Assembly (NCBI GenBank): GCA_944388405.1
Contig: CALXIQ010000004.1
Span: 1-64,000 of the forward strand
Source of the DNA: an uncultured Ruminococcus sp.
Lineage (GTDB): Bacteria > Bacillota > Clostridia > Oscillospirales > Ruminococcaceae
Reading direction: 5' to 3'
DNA length: 64,000 bases
The notes beneath the pieces are model-generated. The model was not told the DNA's origin. It searched no databases and saw only the letters and a program-made list of their open reading frames with translations. Within the stretch, counting starts at the first letter, position 1. Each line of letters opens with the position of its first letter. The position numbers and the translations under genes are program-made. Below are positions 41,810 to 52,300 of the stretch, one piece after another.

Positions 41810-43387
41810 TTATTCTTTTTTGGATTTAACTGCGGCAAGACCTGCGGCAGAAATAAGTATCAAAGCGGTGGTTGCAACCAAAGCGTTTGAACTTCCCGTG
41901 TCGGGAGAATTATCAGCATTGCTCTCGGTTGAGTCGGAAGCCGATGTTACAGCGCTTTCGGGAGCGGAGGTTTCGGAAGAATCAGCTTCAACGTCCGAAT
42001 CCGCTGTGGAAGAGGTGTCGTCTACAGTCTCACTGCTTGAATCCTCTACAGGCTCACTGCTTGAATCCTCTGCAGGCTGACTGCTTGAATCCTCTACAGG
42101 CTGGCTGCTTGAGTCCTCAACAGTCTCACTGCTTGAATCCTCGGCAGTCTCACTGCTTGAATCCTCTACAGGCTGGCTGCTTGAATCTTCGGTTGATTCA
42201 CTGCTGGAATCCTCGGCAGGAGGATTTTCCTGAGGAGGAGCGGCTTGTATAATAGCGTTAAGCAATTGAGGCTCGGTTACTTCACAGGTGTTTCTGTCAA
42301 AAAGACCAAAGCCGTGATGTCCGTTATAACCGTTATCCCAGTAGATAGGTACGCAGCCCAGCTCTACAGCGGTTGAAGCAACGTAGGAAAGATATTCCGC
42401 TCTTGAAGCTTCGTTGTCCTTGTCAATACAGCCGTATTCGCCCAGAATAACCGGGTAGCCCTGGCTGATAAAAGCATCATAAAGCTTGGACAGGTCGCTG
42501 ACAACCTGAGCTTTTTCTTCATCGGTGCCCCACTCGGTTTCGTACCACGACACGCTTTCGTCTTCGTTAAGGCAGAAATTGTAGGGGTCGTAATAATGAG
42601 CCGAAATCATTATTCTGTTTTCGTCAGATGTACACAGCTCGTCGGTAGGAATTTCAAAGCCGTAATCGCCTGTTGTCTGTTCAATATTGTTGTACCAGCC
42701 GGGAACAAGCAGCCAGCGGCTTCCGTTATTTCCGCCGGTAGAACGAACAGTGTCAACAAAAGTCTGATTGTAATTGTTAAGATTGTCATAGTGGGTCGGG
42801 TTTTCAACACCGCTCCATCTTCCGTCGCCCACCTCGTTAAATGACTCAAAAATCAGATGCTCGTCATAATCCTTGAATTTCTCGGCAATCTGCTCCCATA
42901 CGGCAGCATATTTGGCGGTGATTTCAGTCTGGTTTGAAGCGGTGCAGTCAAGCCAGGCGTAATCGTCGTCGCTTCCGTCATGGTGCATATTGATTATAAC
43001 ATAAAAGCCTTCTTCGATAGACCAGTCAACCACTTGCTGAACACGGTCAAGCCACGCTTCGTCAACTGTGTAATCGGGAGCTGCGCCGATTTTACCCATG
43101 TAAGTAACAGGAATACGAATTGTGTCGAAGCCTGCGTCCTTAACGGCGGCAATCAGTTGCTGCGATGCAACCGGATTTCCCCAGGCTGTTTCGTCAGGCA
43201 TTCCGTTGATGCTGGCATCAAACTGATTTCCCAGATTCCAGCCCACGCCCATAGCATTTGTAATTTCTTCCGCAGACAGCTCGGTAAAGCTTTCGTCAGG
43301 CTCTGCGGACGATGCAAAGGACATACCCGAAGCCGTAACGGCGGCAGCCACGGCAGCTGTCAACATTCTTTTTAAAAATTTATTCAT
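41810..43387 (-). CDS. Secreted GH5 endoglucanase with SPxTG wall anchor
   Basis: This 525-residue protein starts with a signal peptide (about 1-27). A GH5 barrel (about 35-382) follows, with the acid/base E185 in ESFNEVGDG and the nucleophile E317 in VILGEYGC. INMHHDG and SAHYYDPYNF carry conserved substrate-site residues. A linker of tandem DSSSxxxE octapeptides (about 392-458) precedes SPDTG (494-498), a hydrophobic helix and KSKKE, a variant sortase signal. It should cut beta-1,4-glucan on the cell surface; GH5 also includes mannanases and xylanases, so the exact substrate is uncertain. No dockerin is present. Confidence 0.9.
   Translation of the reverse strand: MNKFLKRMLTAAVAAAVTASGMSFASSAEPDESFTELSAEEITNAMGVGWNLGNQFDASINGMPDETAWGNPVASQQLIAAVKDAGFDTIRIPVTYMGKIGAAPDYTVDEAWLDRVQQVVDWSIEEGFYVIINMHHDGSDDDYAWLDCTASNQTEITAKYAAVWEQIAEKFKDYDEHLIFESFNEVGDGRWSGVENPTHYDNLNNYNQTFVDTVRSTGGNNGSRWLLVPGWYNNIEQTTGDYGFEIPTDELCTSDENRIMISAHYYDPYNFCLNEDESVSWYETEWGTDEEKAQVVSDLSKLYDAFISQGYPVILGEYGCIDKDNEASRAEYLSYVASTAVELGCVPIYWDNGYNGHHGFGLFDRNTCEVTEPQLLNAIIQAAPPQENPPAEDSSSESTEDSSSQPVEDSSSETAEDSSSETVEDSSSQPVEDSSSQPAEDSSSEPVEDSSSETVDDTSSTADSDVEADSSETSAPESAVTSASDSTESNADNSPDTGSSNALVATTALILISAAGLAAVKSKKE
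42036..42220. repeat. 24-bp tandem repeats coding the GH5 linker
   Basis: About eight imperfect 24-bp units of the form CTGCTTGAATCCTC plus a variable 10 bases encode the DSSSxxxE octapeptides on the minus strand. Variation is mainly in the three non-Ser codons. Copy number is probably unstable. Confidence 0.85.
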
Positions 43388-43419
43388 TGTCGACTCTCCT
43401 TTATATTGATGTTAAAATA

Positions 43420-43448
43420 ATTATACATCATTTAAGTTTAATTTGCAA
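43420..43448 (-). promoter_or_regulatory. Promoter of the GH5 gene
   Basis: On the minus strand TTGCAA (43443-43448), 17 bases, TATAAT (43420-43425). Confidence 0.85.
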
Positions 43449-43460
43449 TGAGTTTTTGTG

Positions 43461-43470
43461 AAAACGTTTT
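43461..43470. promoter_or_regulatory. Candidate LacI-family operator upstream of GH5
   Basis: AAAACGTTTT, a perfect 10-bp palindrome 12 bases upstream of the -35 box. GTGCACAA (43479-43484 region) lies next to it, as the TTGCACAA motif does ahead of lacI and GH26. Confidence 0.5.
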
Positions 43471-43599
43471 ATTTTAGTGCACAATGTACAAAGTTTGCCG
43501 ATTTCTTTAGGCATACCGCATAAATTTCAGATTTGACTTTAATGCAATATATTCATATTATTTCATAAAAAACAATCTTCCCGGCACTCTTTAGCCATA

Positions 43600-43624
43600 A
43601 AAAAGGACGGCTTTTGCCGTCCTT
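43600..43624 (-). terminator. Terminator of the phosphohexomutase gene
   Basis: AAGGACGGC-TTTT-GCCGTCCTT; on the minus strand a TTTTTT run follows. Confidence 0.88.
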
Positions 43625-43664
43625 AAAGCTATACTGTTTTACATGAAAATCCAGAACTCATATC

Positions 43665-45383
43665 TTAAAAGCCGAGAATGCGCTTAAAGTCCTCAGAGAT
43701 GATTTCTTCAAGCTTTGTAGCGTCCTCTCTGGTTTCGCCGATGGTGGTGTAGTAAGCCTTGATTTTCGGCTCTGTGCCGGAAGGTCTGATAATAACGCTT
43801 GCGCCCTGCTCAAGCTTGAACGCCAGAACGTCCGACTTGGGAAGGGTGATAACGGTTTTTGCACCCGTTTCAAGGTCCGTTTCCTCCGAAGCAAGATAGT
43901 CAGCAAACGCTTCAACCTTAAGTCCGCCGATAGTTTTCGGGGTGTCGGTTCTCAGGGAGGTCATTATCTCCTTCATTCTTTCCATTCCACTTGCACCCTC
44001 GCAGGTGAACGACTTTTGAGTATGAACATAGTTACCGTACTTCTTATACATATCCTCTCTTGCCTGAAGCAGAGAAACGCCCTTTGTTCTGTAGAATGCC
44101 GCCATTTCGCAGATAAGCATTGAAGCTACAACCGCGTCCTTATCTCTTACATAAGAGCCGGCAAGATAGCCGTAGCTTTCCTCAAAACCAAAGATATATC
44201 TGTTTTCCTCGCCCTTTTCCTCAAGGAATCCAATCTGCTCGCCGATAAACTTAAAGCCGGTGAGTACGTTTCTCAGCTCAACGCCGTATTCGTCGGCAAT
44301 CTTCTGGCATATGTCGGTAGTAACGATAGTCTTTACTGCAACAGGGTTTTCAGGCATTGTGCCCAGAGCGGTTCTTTCCTGGCAGATATATTTAAGCAGC
44401 ATTGCGCCTACTTCGTTTCCGGTGAACAAAACGTAATTTCCGTCCGGGTCGGGAACGGCAATACCAACTCTGTCGCAGTCGGGGTCGGTGGCAAGCAGCA
44501 GATCTGGCTTAACGGTCTTGCACAGCTCAAGTCCCTTTGCAAGAGCTTCCTTAATCTCAGGATTGGGGAATGGGCAGGTAGGGAAGTTTCCGTCGGGATT
44601 TTCCTGTTCGGGAACAACCGTAACTTCCTTGATGCCGATTTTCTTGAGAATCGCTCTTACCGGCTTGTTTCCTGTACCGTTAAGGGGAGTGTATACTACT
44701 TTAAGTCCGCTGTCGGCAACAAGGTCGGTATGAATACCCTGTTCGCTTACCTTTTCAAGATAAGCGTCGATAACCTCCTGTTCAATAAGCTTAATCATGC
44801 CGGACTTAATACCCTCGTCAAAGGACATAACCTTTGCGCCGCCAAACATTGGAACGTCGTTAATCTTTCCAATAACGGTATTTGCAACGTCAAGGGTAAT
44901 CTGACAGCCGTCCTCACCGTAAACTTTATAGCCGTTATACTTAGCAGGGTTGTGGGAAGCGGTGATAACAATTCCTGCCTGACATTTAAGGTATCTTACC
45001 GCCCATGAAAGCATAGGCGTAGGCATAAGCTCGGGATAGATATAAACCTTGATTCCGTTAGCAGCCAGCACTGCGGCAGCTTCTTTTGCGAATTTGTCCG
45101 ACTTGATACGGCTGTCGTATGCGATTGCCACTGAGCCGTTTTCAAATGCGCCGTTTACATAATCCGCAAGGCCCTGAGTTGCACGTCGTATTGTATAGAT
45201 ATTGAGCCTGTAAGAACCTGCGCCGATAACTCCTCTCAGTCCGCCTGTACCGAATTCAAGATCACGGTAAAAGCGGTCTTTTATAGCTTCCTCGTCGTCC
45301 GCTATAGAATTAAGCTCGGTCTGAAGATCGGGGTCGTCAACGGCTTTTTCACACCAAAGTCTGTAAAGCTCCATTTCTGTCAT
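43665..45383 (-). CDS. Phosphoglucomutase/phosphomannomutase (alpha-D-phosphohexomutase)
   Basis: This 572-residue alpha-phosphohexomutase interconverts glucose-1-P and glucose-6-P, and possibly the mannose forms. Family landmarks are GTGGLRGVIGAGSYRLN, the phosphoserine loop GIVITASHNPAKYNGYKVYG, the Mg2+ loop TDPDCDRVG, the sugar loop FGFEESYGYLAG and the phosphate-binding RPSGTEPKIK. Its size matches Firmicutes PgcA-type enzymes. It takes the product of glgP into glycolysis and can supply UDP-glucose synthesis. The promoter is at 45435-45462. Confidence 0.93.
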   Translation of the reverse strand: MTEMELYRLWCEKAVDDPDLQTELNSIADDEEAIKDRFYRDLEFGTGGLRGVIGAGSYRLNIYTIRRATQGLADYVNGAFENGSVAIAYDSRIKSDKFAKEAAAVLAANGIKVYIYPELMPTPMLSWAVRYLKCQAGIVITASHNPAKYNGYKVYGEDGCQITLDVANTVIGKINDVPMFGGAKVMSFDEGIKSGMIKLIEQEVIDAYLEKVSEQGIHTDLVADSGLKVVYTPLNGTGNKPVRAILKKIGIKEVTVVPEQENPDGNFPTCPFPNPEIKEALAKGLELCKTVKPDLLLATDPDCDRVGIAVPDPDGNYVLFTGNEVGAMLLKYICQERTALGTMPENPVAVKTIVTTDICQKIADEYGVELRNVLTGFKFIGEQIGFLEEKGEENRYIFGFEESYGYLAGSYVRDKDAVVASMLICEMAAFYRTKGVSLLQAREDMYKKYGNYVHTQKSFTCEGASGMERMKEIMTSLRTDTPKTIGGLKVEAFADYLASEETDLETGAKTVITLPKSDVLAFKLEQGASVIIRPSGTEPKIKAYYTTIGETREDATKLEEIISEDFKRILGF

Positions 45384-45434
45384 AAAATCACCTCATAAAT
45401 AATTAAATATCGTTGAAATAAGATATCTAAAAAT

Positions 45435-45462
45435 ATTATACCATATTTTTTTAATTCCGCAA
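45435..45462 (-). promoter_or_regulatory. Promoter of the phosphohexomutase gene
   Basis: On the minus strand TTGCGG (45457-45462), 16 bases, TATAAT (45435-45440). Confidence 0.75.
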
Positions 45463-45619
45463 TAGTAATAATAAAAAGTTTACGTTTTATTTTTTTGTAA
45501 TCAGTTTCATTGGACCGGACGCAGAAAATGCAACTCGATACCCAAAAAATCGGGCAAAAATGATATTGTCATTCAGCTGCGGAGGAATTAAATACGGGGA
45601 AGCGGGCTGTAAGTGCTTG

Positions 45620-45648
45620 TAATTTATGCCGAGGCGTAGTATAATATA
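45620..45648 (+). promoter_or_regulatory. Promoter of the alpha/beta hydrolase gene
   Basis: TTGTAA, 17 bases, TATAAT, ending about 40 bases before the start codon; coordinates are approximate by a base or two. Confidence 0.75.
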
Positions 45649-45690
45649 TAAAACGGCGGTTTGACGCCGCCAACGGAGGTAATTACAATA

Positions 45691-46626
45691 ATGAGCTGTA
45701 CAAAAATAAAATCCCACTATAAAAGCAGTGACGGAATCCATTCCGTCAGCTATCACATATGGTTTCCGGAGGGAGAGGTCAGTGGAATTGTGCAGATTTC
45801 CCATGGAATGTGCGAATATGCAATGCGTTATGACGATTTTGCAAAGTATCTTGCCGCTTACGGCTTCCTAGTCTGCGCAAACGACCATCTGGGGCATGGC
45901 GAAAGCGTAAATTCCGATGATGAACTGGGGTTTTTCAGCGAAAAAAACGGCTGGGAAAACGTCGTATCTGATTTGCATACGCTGACAAAAATAATGAAGA
46001 AAAACTATCCCGACGTTCCGTATTTTCTGTTTGGCCACAGCATGGGAAGCTTTATGGCGAGAGCATACTGCATAAAGTACGGCTATGAGCTTGACGGGGC
46101 GGTATTCTGCGGTACAAGCGGAGGCGTTAAGGGAATTTCGGGAATGCTGACGCTTATAGACGGTCTTAAAAAGCTTTACGGCGAAAAATACCGAAGCAGA
46201 GTGGTGGACAGCATCGCCTTCGGAGCATACAACAGAAAAATTCCCGGACATAAGACTCCCTACGACTGGATATCAAGGGATACGGATATTGTGGATAAAT
46301 ACAGCAGGGACGACCGCTGTACCTTTATATTTACCCTTAACGGCTTTGAAAATCTTATGAAAGCGCTGTGGTATGTAAGCCAAGATAAATGGTATGAGTC
46401 CTTCAGAAAGGAACTTCCCGTACTGCTTATATCGGGCGACGCAGACCCTGTGGGAGATTACGGCAAGGGCGTCGAAAAAGTATACAATAAAATGCTTGAA
46501 AACGGTTGCGACGTGAAGCTTAAATTATACGGCGGTGCAAGGCATGAACTTATAAATGAGATAAACCGCAGCGAGGTGTATAAGGATCTGCTGTACTTTT
46601 TCACACAGCATTCGACGCAGATTTAA
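45691..46626 (+). CDS. Alpha/beta hydrolase (monoacylglycerol lipase/lysophospholipase type)
   Basis: This 311-residue serine hydrolase has the nucleophile elbow FGHSMGSFMAR (Ser in GHSMG), the oxyanion region ISHGMCEYAMRY and the segment NDHLGHGES typical of the lysophospholipase/MGL group. The acid is probably in SGDADPVG and the His in GGARHELINE. It is cytosolic, with no signal peptide. It likely hydrolyses monoacylglycerol or short esters; the substrate is unproven. ATG 45691 follows CGGAGG. It lies 42 bases ahead of comM and may be co-transcribed. Confidence 0.88.
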   Translation: MSCTKIKSHYKSSDGIHSVSYHIWFPEGEVSGIVQISHGMCEYAMRYDDFAKYLAAYGFLVCANDHLGHGESVNSDDELGFFSEKNGWENVVSDLHTLTKIMKKNYPDVPYFLFGHSMGSFMARAYCIKYGYELDGAVFCGTSGGVKGISGMLTLIDGLKKLYGEKYRSRVVDSIAFGAYNRKIPGHKTPYDWISRDTDIVDKYSRDDRCTFIFTLNGFENLMKALWYVSQDKWYESFRKELPVLLISGDADPVGDYGKGVEKVYNKMLENGCDVKLKLYGGARHELINEINRSEVYKDLLYFFTQHSTQI

Positions 46627-46668
46627 AAGCCTCGGCATAAAAATAAAAAACAGGGAGTAAATAATATA

Positions 46669-48201
46669 ATGTTTGCGAAAATAAACAGCTTGGGATTAAT
46701 GGGACTGAATGCTTTTCCGGTGGACGTTGAAATCGAAGCCAGCAAGGGTATGCAGAGCTTTGATATTGTGGGGCTTGCAGACGCCGCCGTAAAGGAAAGC
46801 CGTGAGCGAATACGCTCTGCGCTGAGGTGCAGCAACATCAATTTTCCCGTGATGAGGGTGATGGTGAATCTTGCCCCTGCCGACAGGAAGAAATCCGGCT
46901 CGGTTCACGATTTGGGTATTGCTGCGGCGCTGCTTTCGGTTCTGGGGTTCTGCACCGAGGAGCAGACCAGAAATGCAGTCTTTATCGGCGAGGTGTCGTT
47001 AAGCGGCGAGATAAGGGGAATACACGGCGTTCTGCCTATGACAATTCTTGCAAAGAAGTCGGGGTTTAAAGAAATTTACGTCCCCTTTGAAAATGCCAGA
47101 GAAGCGGCGGTAATAGACGGAATCAAGGTCTACGGCGTTGAAAGCGTTGGTCAGCTTGTGCTGCATTTTTCCGGCAAGGCGGTAATGCTTCCCGCAAAAG
47201 CCGTCCCCGGCGTAATGGATAACGGAGTGGGGCTTGATTTTGCCGATGTAAGAGGACAGCAAAGCGCCAAAAAAGCTCTGGAAATTGCAGCGGCAGGTGG
47301 ACACAACGTGCTTATGATAGGCCCTCCCGGGTCGGGAAAATCCATGCTGGCAAAGCGTGTGCCATCTATCCTTCCTGCAATGACCTTTAACGAATCGATA
47401 GAAACCACCAACATCCATTCGGTGGCGGGTCTGCTTGATAAGGACAACCCTCTTGTCCGCAGACGACCTTTCCGTTCGCCTCATCACACCGTTTCGGCGG
47501 CAGGACTTTCGGGGGGAGGTTCCATTCCCAGACCTGGGGAGATTTCCCTCGCCCACAACGGGGTGCTTTTTCTTGATGAGCTTGCCGAGTTTTCCCGTCC
47601 TGCGCTTGAGATACTCCGTCAGCCGCTGGAGGACAGGCAGGTTACAATCTCCCGGGTTTCGGGAAGCGTTACATACCCTTGCTCATTTATGCTCATAGCG
47701 GCAATGAACCCCTGTCCCTGCGGATATTACGGACACCCCACCAGAAAATGTATATGTTCGCCAAAGCAGGTGTCATCATATCTGTCAAGAGTTTCAGGGC
47801 CCCTGCTTGATCGATTTGACATTCATGCAGAGGTCGCCCCGGTGGAGTTTTCCGAGCTTTCTTCCCCTCATAAAGAGGAGTCGTCGGAGAAGATAAGAGA
47901 GCGGGTGCAGAAAGCGAGAGATATTCAGAACGCCCGGTTTAAGAATACCCGGATAACCTGCAACGCCCGTATAACGAGCGATATAATAAGAGATGTCTGC
48001 CCCATGACCGATGACGCAGTTGAAACGCTGAAAACGGTGTTTGAAAAGCTGGGACTTTCCGCCAGAGCATACGACCGTATTTTAAAAGTGGCAAGAACCT
48101 GCGCCGATATGGAAGGGGAGGAAATAATACAAAAGTCCCACATTGCTCAGGCTGTGCAATTCAGAAGCCTGGATAGAAAGTACTGGCGAAACGGCGGCTA
48201 A
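46669..48201 (+). CDS. comM: ComM/YifB family Mg-chelatase-like AAA+ ATPase
   Basis: This 510-residue protein has an N-terminal Lon-protease-like domain (about 1-170, FAKINSLGLMGLNAFPVDVE), a AAA+ domain with Walker A GPPGSGKSML (about 219-228) and Walker B LFLDELAEF, and a C-terminal Mg-chelatase-like part with the Cys-rich NPCPCGYYGHP...CICSP that binds zinc. ComM helicases promote branch migration of integrated DNA in natural transformation; in Firmicutes the role is less certain. No other competence gene is in the window. Confidence 0.92.
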   Translation: MFAKINSLGLMGLNAFPVDVEIEASKGMQSFDIVGLADAAVKESRERIRSALRCSNINFPVMRVMVNLAPADRKKSGSVHDLGIAAALLSVLGFCTEEQTRNAVFIGEVSLSGEIRGIHGVLPMTILAKKSGFKEIYVPFENAREAAVIDGIKVYGVESVGQLVLHFSGKAVMLPAKAVPGVMDNGVGLDFADVRGQQSAKKALEIAAAGGHNVLMIGPPGSGKSMLAKRVPSILPAMTFNESIETTNIHSVAGLLDKDNPLVRRRPFRSPHHTVSAAGLSGGGSIPRPGEISLAHNGVLFLDELAEFSRPALEILRQPLEDRQVTISRVSGSVTYPCSFMLIAAMNPCPCGYYGHPTRKCICSPKQVSSYLSRVSGPLLDRFDIHAEVAPVEFSELSSPHKEESSEKIRERVQKARDIQNARFKNTRITCNARITSDIIRDVCPMTDDAVETLKTVFEKLGLSARAYDRILKVARTCADMEGEEIIQKSHIAQAVQFRSLDRKYWRNGG

Positions 48202-48492
48202 GACACGCTGGTAAAGTGCGGTTAAATTGCACAAGTTCTACAGGTGAAATGTAGTAATATACAAATTTGAGCCTGTAATTTATATGAAGGTTGACTTATA
48301 TCTCTATGTATAGTACAATTATTGTATAGAGATATGTGGCTTTTATATTTGTACGTTTACAGCGTTTTAATTCTTTGCGTAAGAAGTGATGTGGCATAGA
48401 GGTCTATGCTTAAAGTGGTTTAAATAGTTTTCCATAATTAAACAATTGAGAGAAGGGACAACCCAACTAAATAACCTGAAAGGCGGATGATT
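48202..48492. other. Intergenic region without a recognised element
   Basis: About 290 bases between comM and the small lipoprotein. A TTGCACAAGTTCTAC segment (about 48227) resembles the TTGCACAA motif seen upstream of the glycosidases, but nothing else stands out; there is no terminator-like hairpin after comM. Confidence 0.4.
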
Positions 48493-49005
48493 ATGAAAAT
48501 GCTAAAAACGATAATGCTTGCGGCAATGGCATCACTATTGCTTGTTTCCTGCAGCGAAGACGATGAATCGCAGCAAAGCTCCGAATCAGCCGACCTGCAA
48601 TCAAACAATGAAAACGCTTCAAGCCTGACTGTAAGCGATGACATCAGTTCAGATGCGCCGGAATCAGAAATTGAATCCGACGGCACTCAACCGATGACGG
48701 CTATATACTATAAAGAATTACACACCGGGTTAGTAATGGGCAATCGGTATGACGGCGCAATTGCCGAACTTGACTATTCGCTGCTGGATGGTTACAGCTT
48801 TGTGGGAATCCTTTCAACAAAGTTTGAGAATTACAAGGAAAACGGTGAATGGGTAATGCCCGACGGGGAACTTACCAGCAATTACTTTGAAGAAGGGGAT
48901 GCGCTTTTCTACAGCGAAGAAAAAGATAACTTCTTGGTGTGGACTCAGACGGGTAATTACTGGGTATCCATTACCGAATTTCCGGTTGATGTTTATGATG
49001 AGTAA
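48493..49005 (+). CDS. Small hypothetical lipoprotein
   Basis: This 170-residue lipoprotein has a signal peptide MKMLKTIMLAAMASLLLVSC with lipobox LLVSC (Cys20). A Ser/Glu/Asp-rich linker follows, then a compact C-terminal domain from about 75 (MTAIYYKELHTGLVMGNRYDG). I do not recognise the domain. The ATG at 48493 is two codons inside the longest frame and better spaced from GAAAGGCGG. It lies alone upstream of rpoB, and no partner suggests its job. Confidence 0.75.
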   Translation: MKMLKTIMLAAMASLLLVSCSEDDESQQSSESADLQSNNENASSLTVSDDISSDAPESEIESDGTQPMTAIYYKELHTGLVMGNRYDGAIAELDYSLLDGYSFVGILSTKFENYKENGEWVMPDGELTSNYFEEGDALFYSEEKDNFLVWTQTGNYWVSITEFPVDVYDE

Positions 49006-49149
49006 TGCTCGATAAGTCTGCAACCTGAATCGCTTCTTAACTAAAAATTTACGGTTTCATAACAGTTTTGTCATCATAGAACTTTCGGGGTCGAAAACTG
49101 CGGTTTTTGTGCAAAACGTAAAATCTAATATATGCAGGGTGTAAAGCTC

Positions 49150-49178
49150 TTGACTTTTGATTTTGTATATTATATAAT
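49150..49178 (+). promoter_or_regulatory. Promoter of the rpoBC operon
   Basis: TTGACT (49150-49155), 17 bases, TATAAT (49173-49178). The leader to the start codon is about 155 nt. Confidence 0.85.
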
Positions 49179-49339
49179 AGTATACTGTATCATAATGGAG
49201 TTTTACACCTTTTTTATTGATTTTTATCAACAAAAAGTGCTGTAATTTCCGCATAAAATGTAAAACTTTGCTGCCGGGCGATTTGTTTTTTGCCCGTCGT
49301 CAAAGGGTGTAACGGTAAATTTAAGGAGTGATTGAGCCT

Positions 49340-52300
49340 ATGGTGAATGTCAAGGACGTGAAGCTTGGCAAAAATACCCGAAAGAGTTTTGCGAAGATCA
49401 ATGAGGTCTTGGAAATACCAAATCTTATCGAAGTGCAAAAGAACTCGTATAAGTGGTTTCTTGAAGAGGGTCTTAAAGAGGTATTCAGAGATGTGTCTAC
49501 GATTACCGACTACAACGGTACGCTTGAGCTGAATTTCGTAGACTATCGCTTTGACGATACGCCCAAATACTCGGTTGCCGAGTGTAAGGAGCGCGACGTA
49601 ACCTACGCCACCCCCCTCAGAGTGACCGCCAGACTTAACAACACCGAAACCGGAGAAATCAAGGAATCCGAGGTATATATGGGCGATTTCCCCATGATGA
49701 CCGACAGCGGAACCTTTGTTATCAACGGTGCGGAGCGTGTTATAGTTTCTCAGCTTGTGCGTTCGCCGGGTGTTTACTACTCCTTTGACAAGGATAAAAC
49801 GGGAAAGGATCTGTTTAAATCAACGGTTATCCCTAACCGAGGCGCATGGCTTGAATATGAAATGGACGCCAATGACGTTGTTTATGTAAGAATAGACAAG
49901 AACAGAAAAATTCCTCTCACCACCTTTATCAGAGCTCTGGGACTGGGCACAAACGAGGAGATTGAAGAGGTATTCGGCATTGACGAAAGAATAAATCAGA
50001 CTATTCTTCAGAAGGACCAGACCGCCAACCGTGAGGAAGCTCTGCTTGAGGTTTACAAGAAGCTTCGTCCCGGTGAGCCGCCTACAGTGGACAGTGCGGT
50101 AACTCACCTGAACAATCTGTTTTTTGACGCCAAAAGATACGACCTTTCCAGGTTCGGACGTTATAAGTACAATAAGAAGCTGGGCGTAGGCTCACGTCTT
50201 TCGGGACACACCGTTTCCCGTGACGTAGTTAATCCTCTTACCGGCGAAATAATGGCTGAAGCAGGCGAGTTCATTAATTATGAGCGAGCTATGGAAATTG
50301 AATCCGCAGGCGTTTATGAGGCTTACGTTACCGTAGAGGCAAGGGAATTTGTTACCTCTCCCTCAACAGGTGAAACTGTTGTTAAAATGGAGGAGCGAGA
50401 GGTTAAGATAATCGGAAACGGCATGGTTGACATTACAAAATATGTTGACTTTGACGTTGCTCAGTATGGCATCAACGAAAAGGTATCCTTTAACGTGCTC
50501 AAGGAAATCCTGGAGGAATCAGACTCTCAGGAAGAGTTGATGGAAAACATCAAGGCAAGGGCAGATGAGCTTGTGCCTAAGCATATAACCATTGATGACA
50601 TTATCGCTACCGTTTCATATTTCCTCAATCTCTGCGAGGGTGTGGGTACTGTTGACGATATCGACCACCTGGGCAATAGACGTATCCGTTCGGTAGGCGA
50701 GCTGTTGCAGAATCAGTTCAGAATCGGACTTACCAGAATGGAAAGGGTTATCCGTGAGAGAATGAACATTCAATCGCAGGATATGGAGGTTGTTACTCCT
50801 GCCGCCCTGATTAATATAAGACCCATTACTGCCGCAATTAAGGAGTTTTTCGGTTCATCGCCCCTTTCTCAGTTTATGGATCAGAACAACCCTCTGGCGG
50901 AGCTTACTCACAAGAGAAGACTTTCAGCCCTTGGTCCCGGAGGACTTTCCCGTGACCGTGCCGGATTCGAGGTTCGTGACGTTCACTATTCCCACTATGG
51001 AAGAATGTGTCCTATCGAAACTCCTGAAGGTCCTAACATCGGACTTATCTCTTATCTGGCATCATTCGCCAGAATCAATGAGTACGGATTTATCGAAGCT
51101 CCCTACCGCAAGGTTGATAAGGAGACCGGAGTTGTTACCGACGAGGTAGTATATATGACTGCCGATGTTGAGGACAACTATATGGTAGCTCAGGCAAACG
51201 AGCCCCTTACAGAGGATCACAAGTTTGCAAGAGCAAAGGTAAATGGCAGATACCGTGACCAGATTCTGGAGATAGAGCGGGAAAGAATAGACTTTATGGA
51301 CGTTTCTCCTAAAATGGTTGTTTCGGTGGCTACAGCCTGCATTCCTTTCCTTGAGAACGACGACGCAAACCGTGCCCTCATGGGCTCAAACATGCAGAGA
51401 CAGGCTGTCCCGCTGCTTAAAACCGAATCTCCTATCGTTGGAACAGGTATGGAATACAAGGCATGCGTTGACTCGGGCGTTGCGGTGGTTGCCGATAAGG
51501 CAGGCGTGGTTGAAAGCGTTGACGCCGACAGAATAGTTGTGCGTGAGGACGACGGAAACCTGCATACCTATCATCTTACAAAATTTAAGCGTTCCAATGC
51601 AGGAACCTGTACAAACCAGCGTCCTATAGTTGAAAAGGGCGAGAGAATAGAGGCTCATCAGGTTATCGGCGACGGTCCTGCCACCTCAAACGGAGAGCTG
51701 TCACTGGGTAAGAACGCCCTTATAGGCTTTATGACCTGGGAAGGTTACAACTACGAGGACGCCGTTCTGCTTAACGAAAACTTAGTTAGACAGGATAAAT
51801 ATACTTCAATTCATATAGAGGAATACGAGATTGAGTGCCGTGATACCAAGCTGGGACCTGAGGAAATCACAAGAGATATTCCCAATGTGGGCGAGGACGC
51901 ACTCAAAGACCTTGACGAAAACGGTATAATCCGTATCGGAGCAGAGGTAAGAGCCGGGGATATTCTGGTAGGAAAAGTAACGCCTAAGGGTGAAACCGAG
52001 CTTACCGCAGAGGAAAGACTGCTGAGAGCAATCTTCGGCGAAAAGGCAAGAGAAGTAAGGGATAACTCCCTTAAGGTACCTCATGGCGAGGCGGGTACAA
52101 TCATCGACGTCAAGGTGTTCACCCGTGAGAACTGCGACGAGCTTTCTCCCGGAGTAAATATGCTGGTAAGGTGTTATATAGCTCAGAAGAGAAAGATTTC
52201 CGTGGGAGACAAAATGGCGGGTCGTCACGGAAACAAGGGTGTAGTTTCACGTATTCTGCCACAGGAGGATATGCCTTTCCTGGAGGACGGCACTCCGCTT

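Noticed and set aside
42036..42220. Possible CRISPR-like array of 24-bp repeats
   Set aside because: The units are in frame, code for DSSSxxxE octapeptides in the GH5 linker and have no unique spacers.
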